Source of the DNA: Punctularia strigosozonata HHB-11173 SS5
Lineage: Eukaryota; Basidiomycota; Agaricomycetes; Corticiales; Punctulariaceae
DNA length: 64,000 nucleotides
Assembly: GCF_000264995.1 (NCBI RefSeq)
Contig: NW_006767438.1
Coordinates: 1,732,636 to 1,796,635, forward strand
Direction of reading: 5' to 3'
Part shown: one piece after another, positions 61,092 through 64,000 of the stretch
How the letters are laid out: each line of letters begins with the position of its first letter
Position numbering within the stretch: the stretch's first letter is position 1
The notes under the pieces: model-generated
Told to the model about the DNA's origin: nothing
Seen by the model: the letters and a program-made list of their open reading frames with translations, nothing else
Database searches by the model: none
Translations under genes and position numbers: made by a program

Positions 61092-63178
61092 GTAGGTTAG
61101 ATCTTGCATGGAGTGCAAAGCACACATGTCATTAGGTGTGTCTTATATACATTATAGCTGTCAGTGAAGCCACATACAAATGATGTGAGGCGACAGTATA
61201 GCAGTGGGCAGGAGGCAGAATGTAATACATAGCCACATGTGGCACTAGAGAGATGAACCAGTAGTGTTGCAGTGGCCTTGTTTGTTCAAGGGCGGGCAGT
61301 AGCCATGTATGGGTCAGGACGCAAGAGGGAGGCAGGAATGGAGGTGAGGGGCAGGATGACCATGCTAATGTGGCATTGCCGTAGATGTAAAGGTGGTGAT
61401 GGCAACACTGCCATATGATGCCGTGGCCCTGGACAAGACATGCACAGGTGGCAGTTGGTCCATGGGAATGGTCCGAGGACAGTCCATAGACTGGCCCATG
61501 GACCGTTCTCCCAGTGGATCAGATGCCCTCCATTCCTTGGTTGGTTCTGGGGGGCAGCTATAAGATTTTCTCGAATGATAATCAGTTATAATTCAAATAG
61601 ATATGGTATATCGGTGACCAATATATGAACATACCATTATCTACTAACTCATTAAGACCTGGTACTATTCAGAGGTGCCAGTCTTGTGTGTCTTGGTCCT
61701 TGGGAAACCTACTATCACCATTCCATAGGTGCAAACCCAAATCAGTCCAAATCTGATGCAAGTCAATCAAATCTAGCTGCAAATCTGTCTCAATTTGCTG
61801 GCAAATCCACCCAGATCTGCTGGCACATGTAATCAAATATCCTCAAATCTGTTCAAATTGAAGAAGAAATACAGAATTTGTGCAGAATTTGGGAATATGT
61901 GATAAATAATGTCAGGGAGAGGTTTTCCTGATGTGACAGTCGCTGGTTTGAAAGACTGACTTTCATTCACCTCACGCACCAAACGGTCATTTTCAACGAG
62001 TTCGAACATGCCATACTCGCCCTCGGTATGTGATCTGTCCAAAGTACTTTCATCTTAGCTAAGAAATCATACCAGTTCACGTCGCATGTCTGTGTCTCTT
62101 CGGCCTGTCAGGGGTGAGTAGTTGAGTCACGATGTTCTTATACAGTGATCCAACCCACTCACAGGACATTATGCATGTTTGCACATGCTGGATCCGCTGT
62201 CACCACTTATGGTTTTGCCCTTCTTCAATTTCAGACAGAATTGACGACATCAAGCAGGTGGACAAGGCACGCGACTCGGATAGCTTGGTGTAGATTAAAT
62301 CAGATTCATATATCGAACATGGGAATCACGCAGGCGTTATTCTTGACGTCTGTCCTACACGATGTATCTCAAGAGCTTTTGGAACACTAGTTTGTCTGGA
62401 GCCAGCATCACTTATGTGCAATCAACAATACGAGCAATCCCTAACATTAGATTCCCGGGACACAAGATTACACTGCTGAGCGGGCATAACCATTGTAGTT
62501 CATCTGAGACTGCATTCATCACGCTGCACCGATTAAGCAAAAGAGAAGGTGAGTTCACATTAGCCCGTCATGGAAGGTGGTATTCTACGGACAGTCGAGC
62601 AGACCTAAGTAATGAATATGAGGGTAGCCCCTTCTGAGCTTCGCACTATTGCGGTGCATCCGATATTCCGATATGCATACAAACGTGTTCATTCACCATC
62701 TAGTGATTGGAGATCCAAATCTCTCGGATGGGAACTCGATCTGGCATTTGAACCGAACGGAGATCTCACCAGTGGCGGAAACCCCACCCGCCGAGGCAGT
62801 GGTACAGATCGGACAGGTCAGTCGGGCTAGAGAGGCTCAGGGGATCAGACAATAGTAGTTTAATGTCTAACATACGGCTCGACCGCAAAGGACAATAAAC
62901 ACGGATACAAAAAAAAAAAAAAGTAGGCGGAAGTGTGAGCAATATAACCAATCGGTCATCTGGCCGTACCGGTGAAGGATGGCAGTACCTGTCACTATGC
63001 TGCCAGGGCCTCATACGTGTACGAGATACCGTGAAAACGTACGTAACCTCATGGGCAGTCCCGCTTGCTTGCTTGAACGACGGTCGATATGTACGCACCA
63101 CACGAATATAGATGATTTTTGTTGACGCCCACTGCTTGTGCCCCCTTCTACTTCCTTGCCTCTGCTGTGGCGGGTATA
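61092..63178. other. Repeat-like DNA without a recognised gene
   Basis: Contains an inverted GGTCCATGGG / CCCATGGACC pair (about 61457-61505), CAAATCTG-type words (61740-61860), a TTTTCCTGATG word at 61923 matching the end of the MITE at 63179-63301, and an A14 run (62908-62921). The short open frames (for example plus 62362-62637) show no domain. Probably decayed mobile DNA. Confidence 0.4.
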
Positions 63179-63301
63179 CATCAGGAAAAACTGGATTTGC
63201 TAAATACCTCCTAAAACGTACTAAAACGTGCTCATTTAGTAGCTTTAGAGGGTTTCGGTACCCAATAAGCGACTCTTTCGATAGTCCGATTTTTCCTGAT
63301 G
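63179..63301. mobile_element. 123 bp MITE with TA target duplication
   Basis: The ends CATCAGGAAAAACTGGAT (63179-63196) and its inverted partner (63284-63301) match at about 15 of 18 positions. The element is flanked by TA on both sides (63177-63178 and 63302-63303), as for Tc1/mariner-type insertions. It is too short to code. The same end word occurs alone near 61923. Confidence 0.7.
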
Positions 63302-63489
63302 TAATTCTGGACATGCATCATCAGTAGCTCACAACATCACCGTTCTGCTTGTCCACTAATTTTGACCCAAAGTCGGCGACGTGTGTAGAATGGCAATGCG
63401 CGAAGATCCGTGGCGCCCTATAAACCATGCGGGATGAATTCAGCGCAAGACCATTTCAGTAGAAGTGATACGAGCTCTTGTGAAGGACC

Positions 63490-64000
63490 ATGTCGCTAAC
63501 AGCATCTCTCTTCTCCGATGCCCCTGAGTACGAGGACCGCAAGCGTCGCGCATTCAAGGCCTCCACTGCAAGTTTATTCCCTGATTATGAATGGCTCTCA
63601 ACTCCACACTAACCAAATATATTACAGCATACTATTTCTCAAGTCCGTGCCGTTGTACCAAAACACCTTTTCGAACGGTCGACTTGTGCGGGCCTCTACT
63701 TCTTCATACGCACAATCGGATTTCCTGATCTGTTCTATACTTTAACATTTTACATCGATTGAATTGTCGATCTTGTAAGGCTATACACCCATAGAGAACC
63801 GCTGGCGTCATGCACACATCACTTGTTTTGGATCACCTACTGGTGGTGGCAAGGAATTGCTTTCGCGGGAATATGGTGTTTAGGTATGCCGAAATTCAGT
63901 TCGTCATGAGAATCATTATGACGGTTCGCTCCTCGTATCACACGAAGCTGGTCATGAGACTATTTCTCCTCGTGAATGGGTCAACCATGCAGTTGGATTC
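63490..64000 (+). CDS. Possible 5' part of an unrecognised gene running off the window
   Basis: An ATG at 63490 opens MSLTASLFSDAPEYEDRKRR followed by AFKASTASLFPDYEW. Downstream, another frame after an acceptor at about 63627 reads VRAVVPKHLFERSTCAGLYF then FIRTIGFPDLFYTL, which looks like a membrane segment. I could not connect these with a convincing intron, and I do not recognise the family. The right end is cut by the window. Confidence 0.3.

Overview
The window looks like a gene-dense nuclear segment of an agaricomycete (mushroom-forming or polypore-type basidiomycete). Genes are broken by many 47-63 bp GT-AG introns. The families seen are basidiomycete-type: DUF6534 seven-helix membrane proteins, a multi-exon P450, a KDZ-associated CxC2 protein and a Tad-type LINE. 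Exon structures were worked out by hand from reading frames and splice signals; no database search was run. There are two N gaps (44618-45057 and 55611-56162).

Layout. 1-3000: a CxC2 cysteine-cluster protein with no transposase domain, low-complexity DNA and diverged repeats. 3013-7725: a small viroplasmin-like protein and a large uncharacterised agaricomycete protein with an internal coding repeat. 8000-13500: a minisatellite-like array followed by a 5'-truncated LINE whose RT and RNase H parts are separated by one in-frame TGA. 13480-16780: a short SDR gene fragment and an intact 13-exon P450. 17805-21090: a DUF6534 gene fused at its end to a 5'-less paralogue fragment. 21339-26224 (minus strand): two paralogous S33 peptidase-like hydrolases flanking a nine-exon SDR; the second hydrolase carries a 1-base shift in a homopolymer. 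27744-32445: a divergent pair of DUF6534 genes. 33156-40843: two conserved housekeeping genes in convergent orientation, NCL1/TRM4 (tRNA m5C methyltransferase) and MSH2 (mismatch repair). 41644-48311: two more DUF6534 genes around a 2.1 kb element with terminal inverted repeats. 49380-52589: a GMC oxidoreductase with an extreme poly-C tract just upstream. 53927-58695: a multi-helix membrane protein gene split by a 3.6 kb palindromic element. 58700-64000: GC-rich repeats, a probable solo LTR, a 123 bp MITE and little recognisable coding.

The main theme is a local expansion of DUF6534 membrane proteins (five complete-looking genes, one large partial copy and palindrome-borne fragments) interleaved with oxidative and hydrolytic enzymes (P450, SDR, GMC oxidoreductase, S33 hydrolases) and mobile DNA, with two conserved genes embedded. 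Whether the enzymes act in one pathway cannot be told from sequence: there is no terpene synthase, PKS or NRPS core enzyme in the window.
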